DNA of 64,000 bases, taken from assembly GCA_930367205.1 (NCBI GenBank), contig OV884009.1:93393189-93457188 (forward strand), written 5' to 3'. The position numbers were made by a program, and so were the translations under genes. The DNA is from Acanthosoma haemorrhoidale. Lineage: Eukaryota; Arthropoda; Insecta; Hemiptera; Acanthosomatidae. The notes beneath the pieces are model-generated. The model worked only from the letters and a program-made list of their open reading frames with translations, ran no database searches and was not told the origin of the DNA. This document shows positions 36,050-46,331 of this stretch, piece by piece; position 1 is the first letter of the stretch, and every line of letters begins with the position of its first letter.

Positions 36050-36350
36050 TAAGTGTTTACGCCGAGTTATCTGTAAAGAATTAAAGTCCTTTAAGTGTTA
36101 TCTCAAGCTCAGCTGGGTTCTATGGGTACAAAAATGAACTGAATAAAAACACTATGCTGGACTTAGAAGTAAACAAAGAAATAAAAAGTAAACGACGAAT
36201 TTATGGCAAATCACAATATACTTTAATAAAAAAAAATAAAATGAAATAATATGATAATAGACGTAAACCTCTAGCAATGAAATTAAAATTTAGCTTGGTA
36301 ATTATTCCTTTAATTCTGAAATTGTAATTTCTGTCATCATAAATAAATAT
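36050..36350. repeat. Repeat unit flanking a small ORF, left copy
   Basis: The segment with gagttatctgtaaagaatt, cagctgggttctatggg and gaaattaaaatttagc recurs at 36945-37125 and, after an interruption, at 37345-37443. The two lie in direct orientation on either side of the ORF at 36422-36699. Confidence 0.72.
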
Positions 36351-36421
36351 ATTTTGTGTTTTATTAGAAGATGAATTGAATGAACGATTGATCTGACTGT
36401 TCTTGGTCAAGTGACAATGCT

Positions 36422-36699
36422 TTATAAAAAAAGTCCACGAATCTCTTTTCTCATTAAGTCATATTTAATGCAATCAATATCATGTAATTTAGCACATCTC
36501 TTTACCTCTGTGACAGTTTTTGTAAATTTGTTAAAAGTATCATTCAGTTGTGATATTTGTGATTTAAACGGGAAAGGTGTTTCGAATTTGCATTTGCAGT
36601 ATAGACTAACTTATTCGTTTTTTTTATATTGTCCATTACCTTATCCAATTCATCCGGTAGAGTACTCAAAATTTCCTCATTGTTTGGTTTATGAGCCAT
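36422..36699 (-). pseudogene. Unrecognised small helical ORF with one frameshift
   Basis: A minus-strand ATG at 36699 opens 'MAHKPNNEEILSTLPDELDK' and continues to VMDNIKKTNKLVYTANA. A shift of frame near 36585 then gives 'SQISQLNDTFNKFTKTVTEV' through RKEIRGLFL and a TAA at 36422. The two frames together span about 92 codons with no other stop and look like a small coiled-coil or helical protein. I do not recognise a family. Lack of introns and flanking direct repeats suggest a retrocopy or a passenger of a mobile element. If the frameshift is a sequencing error, it could be an intact small gene. Confidence 0.4.
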
Positions 36700-36944
36700 A
36701 TTTAGGTTTAAACGACATAAAAAAAGTTAAAGTAGAAAAGACTTAAAATCAAAATATGATAAGTTTCCAAATCCTAAGGCAAGCTAAAACATTTATTTTA
36801 CAACAAAATCAAACGTAAACATTACATAAATTATCAAAATAATTTTTATCAATGCTATAAAATATATGTAAAAACACCGCAAGTGATAAAATGAATTAGT
36901 ATTAAAATGTATTGTGCTTCGGCCAGTAAGACCAACAATATGTT

Positions 36945-37125
36945 TAAACTGAATTATCCGTAAAGAATCAAAATACTTTAAGTGATAACTCAAACTGAGG
37001 TGGGTTCTATGGCACAAAAATGAACTGATAAAAAAGTATAACGGACGTAAAATAAACAGTAAACGATAAATTTATCCCAAATCACGATAAACTTTATTAA
37101 AAAAAAAAAAAAGATGAAATACAAT
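36945..37125. repeat. Repeat unit flanking the small ORF, right copy
   Basis: Direct repeat of 36050-36230 (aattatccgtaaagaatc, gaggtgggttctatggc, aaatcacgataaactttat). Its continuation (equivalent to 36250-36350) is displaced to 37345-37443 by an inserted piece that includes the left arm of the inverted repeat. Confidence 0.72.
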
Positions 37126-37171
37126 GGAAGTGCAGTTAGTTTTAAAATCAGGAAATAAAAATATTTGTATA

Positions 37172-37875
37172 TTTAAATGTAAGTTATGAAATGTATTTAT
37201 TTTATTTCTTAACAGCAATATTATTTTTGGTTTTATCAAAAAATAAAAAAAATAGTTTGAAAAACTATAAATTTGAAGCAGTATAATTAGAAATAAAATA
37301 AAATTTACTATTCCGAGTATTTGTTAAAAAAAAAATACATTGAAATAATAATAAAATAGAGGTAAACATCTAAGAATGAAATTAAAATTTAGCTAGGTAA
37401 TTACTCCTTTAATACTGAAATCATGATTACTGTCATTATAAATAGCCGCAATGATTTAAACGTAAATAAGGAGTAAATAATGTTGAGAGAATAAAGGAAT
37501 ACAAGTTTATATTCACATTGTTGTCGGCCATTAGAGGAGTGTTGAAATACTGCAGGATGGCATTGTCAACGGAAAGGTGCGAAAGAGTCAAGAAAAAAAT
37601 TTAGGTCGTCCAAGTTGACACTAATAAGTTGGTAGGTTGGCCTATTTACTTGTTACCAAGTAGATCTGGTGATTTCAAGTTCCAAGGTGAACGGGCCATA
37701 TAGTTAAAACTTCCCTCGGCCCCTAAGCTCCATTTGTGGGCCCAGAGCTCACTCTACCTTATTTACTGCTTCAAATTTATAGTTTTTCAAACTATTTTTT
37801 TTATTTTTTGATAAAACCAAAAATAATATTGCTGTTAAGAAATAAAATAAATACATTTCATAACTTACATTTAAA
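37172..37875. repeat. Perfect 112-bp inverted repeat with 480-bp centre
   Basis: Arm 37172-37283 (starting tttaaatgtaagtt, ending gaagcagta) is the exact reverse complement of 37764-37875 over 112 bases. The central 480 bp hold the displaced tail of the neighbouring direct repeat (37345-37443) and a GC-richer portion (37520-37745) including ttaggtcgtccaagttgaca and cctcggcccctaagctcc. No transposase frame and no obvious target-site duplication was found just outside the arms. Transcription through it would give a long hairpin. It could be a foldback element or a local inverted duplication. Confidence 0.9.
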
Positions 37876-38038
37876 GTTTTAATCTTAAATATATGTCCAT
37901 TTATAAAATATTTACATTATTTTTTGTTTTCAAATTTTCCCTGGCCTAACAATAAGAAAGCAATAACAATAATAATAAGATGTTTTTTCACTAGCAACAA
38001 TAAAAAAATCGAGAAAATATTAAATAAGATATTAATAA

Positions 38039-38176
38039 TTAGAAACAATGAATATTAATATTATCTCTTTGAATCTTAGAGCATATGTCTGAAATGTTAT
38101 CATACTCTTCTCTTAATGCTTGGCTATAGTCTAACAGAGAACAAATACTTTCTGCTAACAAATCACTATCTCCAAC
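38039..38176 (-). CDS. Candidate terminal exon, unknown protein
   Basis: A good acceptor (taatttgtgttctag|GTT) opens a 46-codon frame encoding 'VGDSDLLAESICSLLDYSQA' and LREEYDNISDICSKIQR, ending in TAA at 38039. The other two frames close at once. The amphipathic acidic peptide looks like part of a coiled coil. I do not recognise a family. It lies between the Graf exons on the same strand and could be an alternative last exon, a different gene, or a chance frame. No AATAAA was seen close after it. Confidence 0.4.
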   Translation of the reverse strand, partial: VGDSDLLAESICSLLDYSQALREEYDNISDICSKIQRDNINIHCF

Positions 38177-38625
38177 CTAGAACACAAATTACTTCAATAA
38201 ATATAAATAATATGGAGTGTGGTATAACAAAATTAAAGAAAAAAAGCTGGTCGAAACAGTAATTTTTTGGTAACTAAACGACCATGGATTTTAAAAATAA
38301 TTGTATGCAGTAAGTAAATGGTGAAATAAAGCACCAAGAATATTAAACAACGATGTAATATACTATTTAGTTTTATTATAAGAGTGACAAATTAATATAC
38401 TTATTGCAATGCATACATAACCACCAAGCTACTTTATCTCTAAACCTTTCCTAAGTGCTGAAGACATTAATTTTTCACGATTTAACAATAAAATGTACAA
38501 AATATTTTATTTTATCAAGTGGTAAATTTGATAGATTCTTTTTAATTAAAAAGAAAAAGAACATACTACATTTATATGCTGTTTGTCTTTTTAATTTTTT
38601 ATACTATCAATTAGTTATATAACAA

Positions 38626-38766
38626 TCAAAAGTTTGTTAGTAACTGATTGTATATGTGGTGAATTCTCTCAAGTGATGAAGACGGGAGAAAAGAATCACT
38701 TCCAGTCGATGTACTTTTCACTGTACCATCACCCTTAGCTCGGGAGCCAGTGTTCCTCTTCACTGT
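38626..38766 (-). CDS. Candidate Ser/Thr-rich exon (possibly Graf linker)
   Basis: A strong acceptor (aaccttctctcctag|ACA) is followed by 46 open codons: 'TVKRNTGSRAKGDGTVKSTS', then TGSDSFLPSSSL and on to a TGA at 38626. The composition suits the disordered Ser-rich region between RhoGAP and SH3 of Graf, and it lies upstream of exon 27260-27327 on the same strand. However, the internal donor candidates (GATG|GTACAG, AAAA|GTACAT, GGAA|GTGATT) are in phase 1, while exon 27260-27327 needs phase 0. The link is therefore unproven and the exon end is unknown. Confidence 0.35.
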   Translation of the reverse strand, partial: TVKRNTGSRAKGDGTVKSTSTGSDSFLPSSSLERIHHIYNQLLTNF

Positions 38767-41039
38767 CTAGGAGAGAAGGTTCCTTCCTCTTTTCCATAAG
38801 TGAAACTGTGTTTGACCATTCCTTAATGTTTTATATAACTGCTTTTAAAGAATGAACCATCTGAATACAGAGTACCTCTAGTATTTTATATTTCTTAGGC
38901 TAATAACAGGTAAACCCACAGTTTGGTATTTTGTACAAAACAAACCAATAAGTGCATAGGCACAAGGTTAGTTACTTAGGCAGTTCAGAATGCACCTTTG
39001 GCCCTTCATTTTAAAAAAAAAACACCTACACTGATTTCTGTAAAGAAGCCACCAATGTCAATTATTTGTTAGTTATTTAGAAAGTTAATAATTCAACTAT
39101 TTTTACTATACATATTGAAAAATAATAAATGTTACATATCATTACAATATATACATTAATATTTAAGAATATGGTGATGGTTAGTTAATAATAAGAAACT
39201 TTAATATATTTGTGAAATATTGTGTATATTTATATAATTATTCTGGCTTCATTTTTGTTTTCTAAGTTGTTTGTTCTTTATTAAAAAAAAATTAACATTT
39301 TAGTTGAAATTAACTCTATATACGATTTGTAAATACATCTCTGAATGATTGACCTCCCTTTGGAATTCGATGAAGATTTCTAGACCATAGTTTTAAATGG
39401 AATCATGGCCCAATATCCATGACTGTGAGACATAGAAAAAATTGCTGACAATATTAGGGAAACTTCATACCTTTGTAACTCACTGCCTGTGGTGTCAACT
39501 AGGAGTTTGATGAGCTAGTTCATAGTCAAAGTAGTAGGTAGTTAGCAAACTAATGAGATACGTAAATTGTAAAATAAAAAGTCACGTATGAGAATTTAAT
39601 TTATTGAGTTAAAATTATTTCAATAACAGCTTCAATGACTCTTGCTATTATAGTTCAAGGGTTACTGGTTTCAAAAAGAAATAACAAAACCCTAAAAAGG
39701 ACTGAATAGTACTGACAGGAGTAGGCCCTGTGAAAATCTATACAGACATCACTACTTCGGTGTTGGTTGATGCCCTTAAGATGGATGAAATGTCAAATCT
39801 ACCAAGCAGGCAAGGAGATTTAGTCATTTTTCCCCCCTTCTGAAAAAGCAGCTTTAATTGGGAACACTTTGATGTGGCTGTGTCAATTGGTGCAAGAGAC
39901 AACTGGAAAGACGTCTGGTCATGGTTGAGGCCCCATGTCACTGCTGTGACACAGGATATAAGTCAAATTTGTACAAGTACCTTCAGGACTTTTTGACATC
40001 ACCAAATCCTTATTTATGTAAATATATACATCAAAGATAAATAAAATCAAGAACGCATATTTTTTATTCATTAGTCTCGACATAATAAGTGCTTTTATTA
40101 TTATTACCTTTATAAGGAGAGATTTTAGGAAAAATAAGTAAATAATGATAATTTTTGTTTAATTATCTAAATATATAAAAAAAATTGTCAAATTTTAATA
40201 AAGAAAAATCATAAATGAGATTAACTGGCATGCTTACTTTATGTATGTGTTTAATTCAAGGCCCCCCAATACATAGAAGTTGGGGGTCAGACATATGACA
40301 GTGACAGGTTGGAACTTTTCAGGTAACTTCTATGTAAACCTCAAACCTTAAGTGTCAATGCACACTGAGACGACGTCTTGCCACTTACCTCTGTGCTCCT
40401 CTAAACTTGAAAGAAATTAACCAATAATTTTTGTTTGTTTGCTGTTGGACACCATAGAAAATCACAGCAATATCAAGAACCTGTAAACAGCCTCAAAAAT
40501 CTTCAACTGACTGAATGGTTGTCAGTGTGTAACAATAAGGCACTGCCAATGGGCTATCCAAAAAGATTACCACATGTGGAGCAACACACACTGCCTAGAA
40601 AAATTTTATGAAATTTTTGTTGCTCTCATTAACACACTCAATGGAATGATCCATTGAAATCAGTGATGCGGTAGCAGACACGAGAAAAAATAGTCATACT
40701 CTAGATAATCAATCAGCTGTCACTCTGTTGCAAGTAAGCTCAAATAAAATTGGGAGGGTTCTTTTTTCCTGAATCTAGCATAATACTGAAGAAAAACCAA
40801 CTCTTGCAATTTGAAATTTATGATAATTCTTTGCTCTTATTAGTAAACTTGCATTTTTGTAGCAAATAATTATGGAATGAGCCACTATATTTCTTGTGAT
40901 TTCAAGTATCTTAACTCAGATATAACAACAATTGATATTCATGCCGGAATTTTGTTTTAAGGTGTAGTTTCATCAAATTTATAATTCAAATTGGGATGTA
41001 CACACCAAATCCAAGTTAAAAGCTACAAATGAAGTCATA
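38767..41039. other. AT-rich stretch with a weak transposase-like trace
   Basis: No exon is supported. Plus-strand bases 40585-40660 read 'CLEKFYEIFVALINTLNGMI', which loosely resembles the helical central part of hAT transposases. This is too short to assign. A frame at 39738-39941 (minus) has no recognisable motif. Confidence 0.35.
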
Positions 41040-43245
41040 GAACCAACTTCTAGAATTTTTTGCCATCTCGAAACCCCTTTTTGAAAGCTGACAATATCAT
41101 TTTTAGGGCCCACATTATTTCTAAAGGCTTGAGATTGGATTGAATATGAATTGTTTTTCCAAACACATATTTCTCAAATCTTTTGAAGCCAAAGACAATT
41201 TTCAGAGTTTCCTTTTCTATCAGAGCATATTTTTTTTCACAGGTGGGCAGTGCCCTTGATCTGTAAGCCACTAGATGTTCTTCCTGTATCAACGCACCCA
41301 CACAATATCCACTTGCATCTACTGGAATCTCAACTTTTTTTGACGCATCAAGCTATTGTAATATTGGAGCCACTTGCAACTCACATTTTCTTGCGTTTAA
41401 CACCATTTGCTAAATGATTCTTGCAAACGGGAAGCTATACTAGATAAATCTGCAACAAACAAATTTTGCCATGTAGTTGACTAGTCATAAGAAGGAGCTA
41501 TCTGGGCCTCGCCCTCCGGTCTTCCCATGTCTTCTATCACTTTAACCTTCCTTGGATCTGGCATGATAACTTTATTTGTAAATAGGGGTCCCATATATTC
41601 TATTTCTTTTTTTCTTATTTTGCATTTCTTCTTATTTAACTTCAAATTTCTCTGTTCTGCTCTCTTTAATACTTTCCCTAATTTTTTATCATGGTCTCCT
41701 AGCTTCCTCCATTGTATCTTCTTTATCAAGCACTACGATATCATCAGCAATGGCAATAACACCTCTATGTCCTCCATAGTTTGAAACGTTTTTCTTTGGA
41801 ATTCTTCAGTGCTACAGACAAAACAAATTGGGAATGTTTAAACCAATATTTCCCATAAGGTGTCTGAAAAGTGGTCCATTCTTGAGAATCTGGATATAAA
41901 TTCATTTGATGGAATCCATTTTTGCATTGAGCATACTGCAAATTGTTGCTTTGGATAACAGAGGATTGATCCCTTCTACTGTTGGTGTGATAAAACAGTT
42001 CTATGTTAAAGTTTCATTTAATTTGATTGGATTTGATTGATAATTTGGTGTGATTCATACTCTGTTTCATTTAACCGTTACAACAAATATCATGTCTGTG
42101 GTCCATTTAATTGGATGTTCCACTTAATATAACACATTAAATTTTTCTGATCTCTGTATCTCTAGTTTAATTTTTTTTCTCACTCTGACAGGTAATCTCC
42201 TGGGTGATTTACATACTGGAAATGCATTTTTCGAACCTTCAACTTTATCAGCACTTCAATTTGTAAGACACACTCACTATCAACCACCTCCTTCTCTCTA
42301 TTATCACTTGTTAATACTTGACTATACTCACTCACCTTTGAAACTAGATTAAATTTAAATATGTCCTTCCAACCTATAACATTGCACTTCCCAACAGTAT
42401 CTATTTGAACTTGAAGAATCTAACAGTTAACTTTCAACAATTTTTGTGCTCTTCTTGAAGTTGCAATACTAAGAACACTGTCACTATTTCACTTGCGCTA
42501 TCTGACTCCTCTTATAATTTTTTTAACATACATTTTACAAATTTTTTTAAACTAAGTGGATGTTTAGAATTTAATCACTTTTTAGCATAGTGTCTCTGTA
42601 ACTCGCTATTCTTTCGTAAATGGGTATTTTCTCCACAGTATCTGCAGGTTCCCATGTTACCTCCCATTCTGGTAATGAACATTTTTTTTCAATTTATCTG
42701 CCTCAAATTTATTGACAATCTCATCTTGGAATTTAGATTCAATTTTCATTTTTCCCCATTTGTTTTTCTGTTTCCTGAACTGCCACCACATCATTGAATA
42801 CTTTCTGAAGAATCAAATCCCTATGTCTTAACATTATTTTCCTAAAATCATTATCTGTTACTCCTACTACAAACTGATCCCTTATCATATCATCTTATAA
42901 AACTTTGAACTTGCATCTCATAGCTCTTTCTTTTAAGATTAGAATAAACTTACTATAATCCATTTGTTCATCTTCTACAGTTGAAAAAAAAACATATACC
43001 TTTCATACATGTTTTTCGTTGAGTGTAATCACCTCATCTGATTGCTAAATTATCTTGTCTACTGAAGTCCCTTCATCTGCACCTATTTGTCATAACAATC
43101 GTATAACGTCCAATCCGAGAACTGTTTTAACAATTGCTGCTCTTTCCTTATCCTCCTTGTTGAGATCAGTCCCCAATTCATAATTGTTTCAAGTTTGTTT
43201 CCACAATAATTACCTCGTTTTCTTCTATTTTTTCTTCTGACACCA
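41040..43245 (-). mobile_element. Ty3/gypsy element, copy 2 (gag-PR-RT-RH)
   Basis: From right to left: gag start 'MVSEEKIEENEVIIVE' (about 43243); a gag zinc-finger region with CRYCGE (about 42640); protease 'VQIDTVGKCNVIGWKDIFK' (about 42400, G of DTG is Val); RT N-terminus (about 42200-42070); RT palm traces 'PTVEGINPLLSKA' and 'IADDIVVLDKED' (about 41750-41710); RT thumb 'KLNKKKCKIRKKEIEYMGPL' (41660-41580); and RNase H 'GALIQEEHLVAYRSRALPTC' with 'KKYALIEKETL' (41300-41200). Integrase is absent. Many stops interrupt gag and RT. It is related to 33660-35360. Confidence 0.85.
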
Positions 43246-43560
43246 TGTTGTTTTATTCAAATTCACTCCTAATACATAACTTATTGATTATTACTAAACC
43301 ACATAACAATACAAGTGTGTAAACATGCGGACACTGATTATGTCAACCCACCGATAACCTCTCCTTTTTGTTAGTGATCAGTTTTGGCCAAGGAGGTGGG
43401 AAGTCTAATGAAGAGGACAACCTAATAGGAAACGATTGGTGCCAGGGAGGGGATTGCCTAGAGGCTTGGCCTCGCCCCTTCAGAACCAGTTTAAATGGGT
43501 AGTGGGCGTGATCTATCAGTTGTGTAATTGCTTTAATTATTACTGATGGTTTTATCATGA
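43246..43560 (-). repeat. Presumed 5' LTR of Ty3/gypsy copy 2
   Basis: On the minus strand the sequence ...gaataaaacaaCA ends directly before TGGTGTCAGAAG (43245-43234), which has the form of a tRNA primer-binding site. The region is GC-richer than its surroundings and includes a CCTCCTTGGCCAAAAC promoter-like patch. The outer (5') end of the LTR could not be fixed because no second LTR copy was found. The listed right limit is approximate. Confidence 0.45.
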
Positions 43561-44242
43561 TTTCTACTTAACCATTTGAAAGTTTTATAAGATAACACAC
43601 TTGAGGTTATAAAAGCTGCAGGTCTGATTAAATAATATATTTTTACAAATATGCTTTAAACAACATCTTTTACAAAATCTTACTTTACAATAATTATTTA
43701 CATTTAAATTCTTTTTTCAAAGAGTTGGAAGATGGGGTAGATCTCTGGATCGTGACTTTCTTAAGTACCTGTAAACAAAAAGTGTTAGTACGTTTACTTT
43801 TAATGAGTAATTATATTATGTCTGTTGGCCGGAGGTAAAGGGTAATGTCTTTTCAAAATATGGATTTTGTTGCCATCTTACTCAAATGGTTTTTCTCTAT
43901 TAAGCTGTATATCTCAATAGAGCTGTTCAATTTTATTATACATATAAAAAAACTTCATTATGATAAAATTACAATCTGCCTTATTGGACAATAAGTAATT
44001 GTGATAAATGCTCTCATTCATGCAATATTTACAAACAGCCCAGAGACATCCCAAACCCACATAGTTGTCACCTCCCTCGCATGTGAAAGAGGAAGCGGAG
44101 TCTTGGGAAGTCCTTCACGCTCCTCCATCAACTGCATCACTGGATAAGAGCCAGTGGGGGCTGACCAAGAGCGTGAGAGCCACAGACGCTCAGGGCATGA
44201 TTGAAGAAACTGGCTATTGCCAGGACTCCCACTGTCACGTAT

Positions 44243-44580
44243 TTATAGCAGGTCACGAGGCCACTGCCGTTTTAGTCTCCGAGGAGTATTAAAGGAATGA
44301 GTGGCATAGTGTAATGACTGTGCTGGGGGATTAGGGTGGTTGGATTGGTTACTATGGAATTTTATGTACTTGGAAGGGATGAGTTCAAGAATGTAGGGTA
44401 TATATATATATAGATCATTCTGAATGGTTTTGTTGCTGACGTAATAAGGGTCATTCATTATTGTTCTCAGCACTTTTGATTGAAAGGATTGGATACGCAT
44501 AATGTTCGACTGTTTGGAAAAAATTAATATTCTTTATTTCGCTCCTGAATAGATAAAAGTTCCAAAATATGTAGTTGAAA
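44243..44580 (-). mobile_element. Jockey-like LINE ORF2 C-terminus
   Basis: The minus-strand frame reads 'IQSFQSKVLRTIMNDPYYVS' then NKTIQNDLYI, ending 'RRLKRQWPRDLL' and stop at 44243. I-Q-x-F-Q-x-K-x-L-R-x-I and the terminal R-R-L-K-R-x-W-P-x-D-L are standard for the ORF2 end of jockey-clade LINEs. Upstream 'YFGTFIYSGAK' (about 44570) is degraded with a stop. Bases 44060-44242 would be its 3' UTR; the plus-strand frame there is incidental. Confidence 0.78.
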
Positions 44581-44632
44581 TTACGGGACATGTCCAGGAA
44601 ATCACTAAAGCAATTTCTGGATAAAATATGTC

Positions 44633-45225
44633 ATGGTTTCTCTGATTACACTTCTTGTTAATGGCTCAACGGAAAACATTGGTGATCGCCTTTACTCCTA
44701 TGAAACTAGGACTGCATTGGCAACAATGCTGGATGCCAGATGGAAAAAAGTGGCTTCCAATCAAGCAACAATCCTGATAGTGCTTAAGTGTTGCTCCAAA
44801 GAGCTGTACCTTTTTTATTTCCTCCAGAAAATCACCCCAGCACAACAAATCAAGAAGACTTGCGAGGGAAACAAACATAAAAAGCTTTTGGGTTTTCTTC
44901 ATCGGATAATAAAATGGGAGGAACTTACCACGAACTGAAACAGATGACGCAGTGATCATTCAACGATATTTGGAAGAAGAAATACACTCTAATGATATAG
45001 ACTTGTTTAAATTTAGGAAGGATGAAGAAATGCAAGAAAATTTCTTACCCCCACACAAGGTTGCAAAAAATATCTTTGCGTACTAGGGTGTTTAGTGACA
45101 TCAGAACCTGTGTTCTCCAGTGTAGGAAAAATCATTACTCAACAACGAAGCTATCTGAGCCCAAGGAGGGAGAAAATGCTTGATTTTTGTCACCCAACAT
45201 GTGGGCAAAACAAAAGAGATGGTAG
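44633..45225 (+). mobile_element. hAT transposase C-terminal remnant
   Basis: Plus-strand frames read 'ALATMLDARWKKVAS' (about 44706-44755, the L-D-P-R-x-K-x-x-x hAT motif) and 'RYLEEEIHSNDIDLFKF' (about 44960-45020). The dimerisation signature is 'VTSEPVFSSVGKIITQQRSY' followed by LSPRREKMLDF (about 45097-45190), corresponding to the S-E-R-x-F-S-x-x-G motif. One stop (TGA near 44936) and a shift interrupt it. The N-terminal BED finger and catalytic domain are missing. No terminal inverted repeats were found. Confidence 0.8.
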
Positions 45226-45866
45226 ATAGTCCTTTTTTTAATCAAAGTTTAATAATTATTATTACTAGGTGCCTACTTGCTTGAAACATATTTTTCTTCA
45301 TAAAAATTGCAAGTTAAACCTTTTAAATAATTAAAATGTTAAAAATTGGGTTCTTACTATTTGTATTTAGTTATTGCCGTAGTCTCTCAATAAAGTGTTG
45401 TTTTTTTTCACTAACGCGTCAAGCATTTCTGATGAATTTTGCTTTCAACAAGTTTATTTTTTTTTAATAAAATTGAATTTTGCTTTAATTTCTCCATATA
45501 ACAAATACTGAAAAATAATTGTAAAGTATTACTCTTTGAAATAGGAATTACAAGCTATCATTCAGACCTTATTACCTTCTAAAACTGTGCTTTAAACAGT
45601 TCTCATTCAATTATACTTGTTTATTATTATAACAAGACCTCTCCAGCCTTTCAGGTATATTTGTAATCATTTTATATATATTGTTTTAATTCTTCTGAAT
45701 GCACGGGGATTGTTATAAATTGATCTTTAGCTACATGTTATTTTTATTTTATTTGGTTAGCCCAACTTCCATACACAGGGTCTTTGGAGCATACAGTAAT
45801 ATATTTAACTTTGATTTTAGAATAAAAAACTTTTTGAAAACTTCACATATTCGCCGTGCCATATTC

Positions 45867-46331
45867 ATAATCTGCCTAAAATATTTTCTGCTGTGTTTAT
45901 GAAGTGGTTTTGACTGTTTGGAGTGCCTTTGTTATTACGAACTGATTTTTTTATTAAGTAATATTTTTCTTCCCATTCCCATTGATCCAGTTTTCTATTG
46001 ACACTGGTGTCTTGTTCTATTTTGGCTATTGAATGGTTCTCATTTGTTCTAGCTATCTGTGCAATGGCTTGATCAGCTTTCTCATCCCCTTTGTTGCTGC
46101 AGTGAGAAGGAGTCCAGGTAGATTATTTTTATTACATGCAGTTTGATTAAAGAAGAACTGAAAATTTCTTTGAAGTAAATGTCCAATGATAAGATCATTT
46201 TTTCATTTTTTTTTTTTTTTGCATTATTCAAAATATAAATACAAAAGAAGGTAATAATATATGCAACAATGAAAAATGAAGGAAAAGCCATTGAATCTGT
46301 AGTTTTGAAATCGTACCATAAGTCACTTTTG
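45867..46331 (-). mobile_element. LINE RNase H segment, copy 1 of an identical 465-bp pair
   Basis: On the minus strand 'STWTPSHCSNKGDEKADQAI' (about 46120-46060) is the W-x-P-S-H-x-x-x-x-G-N-E-x-A-D block of LINE-type RNase H. An open stretch follows (LDQWEWEEKYYLIKKS) to about 45870. The right half (46331-46130) carries an unrelated open frame with a hydrophobic stretch. The whole 465 bp recurs at 55673-56137 with no difference that I could find. Confidence 0.75.

Noticed and set aside
43694..43768. Minus-strand frame after a good acceptor (tttttgtttacag|GTA), 24 codons to a stop, VLKKVTIQRSTPSSNS...
   Set aside because: It is short, has no phase-compatible partner exon and no poly(A) signal nearby; a second frame is also open, so the coding case is weak.
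44065..44292. 75-codon plus-strand ORF
   Set aside because: It overlaps the 3' end and UTR of the minus-strand LINE ORF2 and has no motif.
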